From: Agrobacterium tumefaciens
Lineage (GTDB): Bacteria; Pseudomonadota; Alphaproteobacteria; Rhizobiales; Rhizobiaceae
Direction: 5' to 3'
Assembly (NCBI RefSeq): GCF_005221325.1
Contig: NZ_CP039888.1
Coordinates: forward strand, 2,811,501 to 2,875,500
DNA length: 64,000 nt
How positions within the stretch are numbered: the stretch's first letter is position 1; each line of letters opens with the position of its first letter. The notes beneath the pieces are model-generated. The model had not been told where the DNA came from and made no database searches. It saw only the letters and a program-made list of their open reading frames with translations. This document shows positions 62,361-64,000 of the stretch, one piece after another. The position numbers were made by a program, and so were the translations under genes.

Positions 62361-63230
62361 TCAGACCGCAAATTGCTCCGGCCAGTCGCGGCGGGTGGCA
62401 ACCTGTCCCTCGGTGCGGAGCCTCGCCACAGTGGCAAGATCGATATCGGCGATCAGCAGCGTGCTCTCAGTCACCGCATCGCTTTCGCTTTCCGCGACGA
62501 TGCCGGATGCCGGCATGCCGTAGTCGGACGGCACGTAAAGGGCGGCACGGCCACGATTTTCATCGACGGCGGGAGACCACGGCGCCTCACCCGCGGTGGG
62601 GGAGGAAAGAACGGCATATTGATTTTCCAGCGCCCGGGCCTGCGCGCCGATCCGCACCCGGTAAGCGCCGGCCAAAGTGTCGGTGCAGCTGGGGGCAAGA
62701 ACCAGTTCCACGCCAAGCTCTGCCAGCTTGCGGCCGAGCATCGGGAACTCGTTGTCGTAACAGATCAAAATGCCCAGCCTGCCGATGCTCGTCTCGAAGG
62801 CCTTCAAACCCTCCACTCCCGCATGGATGTTCCATTGCTCCCGCTCGAAGCGGGTCATGATCTGCTTGTCCTGATAACCGATCAGTCCATCCGGGCCAAA
62901 GAGCCACGCCCGGTTACGAAACTTGCCGTCCGGGTCCTTCACCGGCGCGCTGCCGGGCTGGAACAGCATCTGGTGCTGTCGCGCCAACTCTTCGCAAAGC
63001 TCCACCCAGGAGGGGATGAGCGGCTGTATCTCTTCGATGGAACGGTGCAGATCGGAGCGGGCGTCGTGCGGCAGCTGCCCGGTCAGCGCCATCGCCGAAT
63101 ATTCCGGCAGAAGCAGCAGTTCCGCGCCCTTTTCCTTGGCCTCGCGGACGATGGCGGAAAGATGCGCGGCATAGGCCTCCCATGTCTCGATCAGTTCGAT
63201 GGCATATTGGCTGGCGGCTAACCGTGTCAT
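62361..63230 (-). CDS. Nitrilase-family carbon-nitrogen hydrolase
   Basis: 289-aa CN-hydrolase. The catalytic triad is visible: Glu in 'LLLLPEYSAMAL' near residue 45, Lys in 'IGYQDKQIMTRFERE' near residue 125, and Cys in 'LGILICYDNEFPM' near residue 160. The frame is open further upstream, but the ATG at 63230 overlaps the upstream acetyltransferase stop by four bases (ATGA). Its co-occurrence with a GNAT gene suggests action on the same amide or N-acylated compound. Substrate unknown. Confidence 0.88.
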   Translation of the reverse strand: MTRLAASQYAIELIETWEAYAAHLSAIVREAKEKGAELLLLPEYSAMALTGQLPHDARSDLHRSIEEIQPLIPSWVELCEELARQHQMLFQPGSAPVKDPDGKFRNRAWLFGPDGLIGYQDKQIMTRFEREQWNIHAGVEGLKAFETSIGRLGILICYDNEFPMLGRKLAELGVELVLAPSCTDTLAGAYRVRIGAQARALENQYAVLSSPTAGEAPWSPAVDENRGRAALYVPSDYGMPASGIVAESESDAVTESTLLIADIDLATVARLRTEGQVATRRDWPEQFAV

Positions 63231-63838
63231 GCGTTTCCATCTCCGGCGATTTTCTTCATCCAGAAAGACAGCGGTTTTGCACTTTCGCTGCTCTCGTCCA
63301 GGTCCTGCCATGTGAAGCTGGTGCGCAATTCGGGATAGTGGCGATAACCGCGCTTTTCCCAGAAGGCATTGAGCGGCACGTAATCCGCCGGGCGGCGGGG
63401 ATGGTCGGCGGGCCGCTCGACCGCGCAGAAGGTACAGCGGTCGAAACCGCGCCTCTTTGCATGCGCCTCCCGCTCCTCGAAGAAGCGCACTCCTATCCCG
63501 TGACCGCGATAGTCGGGCAGCAGCACGCTTTCCCCGAAATAAAATATTCGGTCCGGATCGTAACCCGCCTTGACGAAGGGAGCCTTCACCTCATCGGTCT
63601 CCGCCGCCATCGGCATGCCGGTGGACATGCCGACAACGCGCCCGTCATCGAGCGCCAGCACGAACACCGCGCCGTCAGTATCGGCATAGGTCGCGAGATA
63701 TTTGCGCTCATAATCCAGCGAGCCGTCATAGAGGTAAGGAAAAGCGCGAAACACTTCGATCCGCAGGCGTGCGAGGTCATCGAAATAGGGTGCGGCGTCG
63801 ATGCCGGAAAGAGACTTGATTTCGACGGTCATGGGCAT
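63227..63838 (-). CDS. GNAT-family N-acetyltransferase
   Basis: 203-aa acetyltransferase. The acetyl-CoA loop motif is in 'ESVLLPDYRGHGIGVRFFEEREAHAKRRGF' near residues 105-135, with 'VLALDDGRVVGMSTGMPM' as the preceding strand and 'PLNAFWEKRGY' as the C-terminal family mark. It is read together with the nitrilase-family gene (four-base overlap). Starts at 63856, 63838 and 63832 are possible; 63838 is preferred because GAGAG lies upstream. Substrate unknown. Confidence 0.85.
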   Translation of the reverse strand: MPMTVEIKSLSGIDAAPYFDDLARLRIEVFRAFPYLYDGSLDYERKYLATYADTDGAVFVLALDDGRVVGMSTGMPMAAETDEVKAPFVKAGYDPDRIFYFGESVLLPDYRGHGIGVRFFEEREAHAKRRGFDRCTFCAVERPADHPRRPADYVPLNAFWEKRGYRHYPELRTSFTWQDLDESSESAKPLSFWMKKIAGDGNA

Positions 63839-63904
63839 TTTCACTCTCGGTTGCACTGGTTATACCGTCATGGAACACCCGCGCAAGCAAGAACGGAGAA
63901 GACG

Positions 63905-64000
63905 ATGACCGCTGCCGAGACCATCCGCGCCTATTACGATGCCTTCAACCGTCAGGACATGGATGCCTTCCTGGCGCTGCTTCACGATGAGGTGGTGCAT
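63905..64000 (+). CDS. SnoaL-like/NTF2-fold protein, 3' end cut by window edge
   Basis: The first 32 codons (MTAAETIRAYYDAFNRQDMD, then AFLALLHDEVVH) match the N-terminal helix and first strand of SnoaL/ketosteroid-isomerase-like proteins. GGAGAAGACG precedes the ATG. It is divergent from the GNAT/nitrilase pair with 66 bp between. Such small folds usually bind a hydrophobic metabolite; nothing more can be said from the visible part. Confidence 0.7.
   Translation, partial: MTAAETIRAYYDAFNRQDMDAFLALLHDEVVH

Overview
The window looks like chromosomal DNA of a Rhizobiaceae alphaproteobacterium, most likely Agrobacterium close to A. tumefaciens/fabrum. The grounds are a RirA-type iron regulator next to an iron-transport binding protein, a Ctp/Tad common-pilus locus, a complete rhizobial phn (C-P lyase) cluster, YejABEF beside mepA, and rhizobial intergenic palindromes. 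Species assignment is inference from remembered gene order, not a database search. Genes are dense and GC-rich, and there is no rRNA, insertion sequence, prophage or CRISPR array.

Layout. 1-10241: phosphonate uptake and C-P lyase genes in two minus-strand units. phnC-D-E-E has a three-heptamer Pho-box. phnG-H-I-J-K-L plus a hexapeptide transferase ends in a hairpin terminator. The divergent regulator phnF shares an intergenic region that carries both a palindrome and a second Pho-box. A 31-codon membrane-protein ORF lies on the opposite strand between phnI and phnJ. 10251-13800: dapB, glk, mgsA and the murein endopeptidase mepA. 14003-19976: YejA-like binding protein and yejBEF, probably muropeptide/oligopeptide import. 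20078-24162: DadA-like oxidase, PuuA-like gamma-glutamylpolyamine synthetase and PuuB-like oxidase. 24159-28589: gluconokinase and a yehZYXW-type ABC importer. 28739-31647: AbrB-family membrane protein, rirA and the iron(III) binding protein fbpA, with Irr-box-like and IRO-box-like sites between the last two. 31840-41769: mmsA/LysR pair, DMT transporter, DUF475 protein with a leader ORF, a candidate sigma54-driven small RNA, a MarR-like protein, an NlpC/P60 peptidase, pncB and an M17 aminopeptidase.

41912-52516: the type IVb (Flp/Tad, Ctp) pilus locus. A tadD-like lipoprotein gene converges on the operon flp-cpaA-B-C-D-E-F-tadB-tadC, and an orphan secretin N-domain gene is divergent from flp. 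CtrA-like TTAA-N7-TTAA sites occur in three of its intergenic regions. 52703-64000: tRNA-Leu(CAG), a SelT/W/H-like redox protein, DoxX, a GATase, YegP, a GH25 lysozyme-like lipoprotein, an EamA exporter with a divergent MocR regulator, an AraC regulator whose start codon overlaps that of a DUF2000 gene, lepA, and a nitrilase/GNAT pair beside a SnoaL-like gene cut by the window edge.

The least-explained signals are the sigma54-like promoter plus terminator at 36936-37060 with no ORF between them, the antisense micro-membrane-protein inside the phn operon, and the leader ORF coupled to the DUF475 gene.
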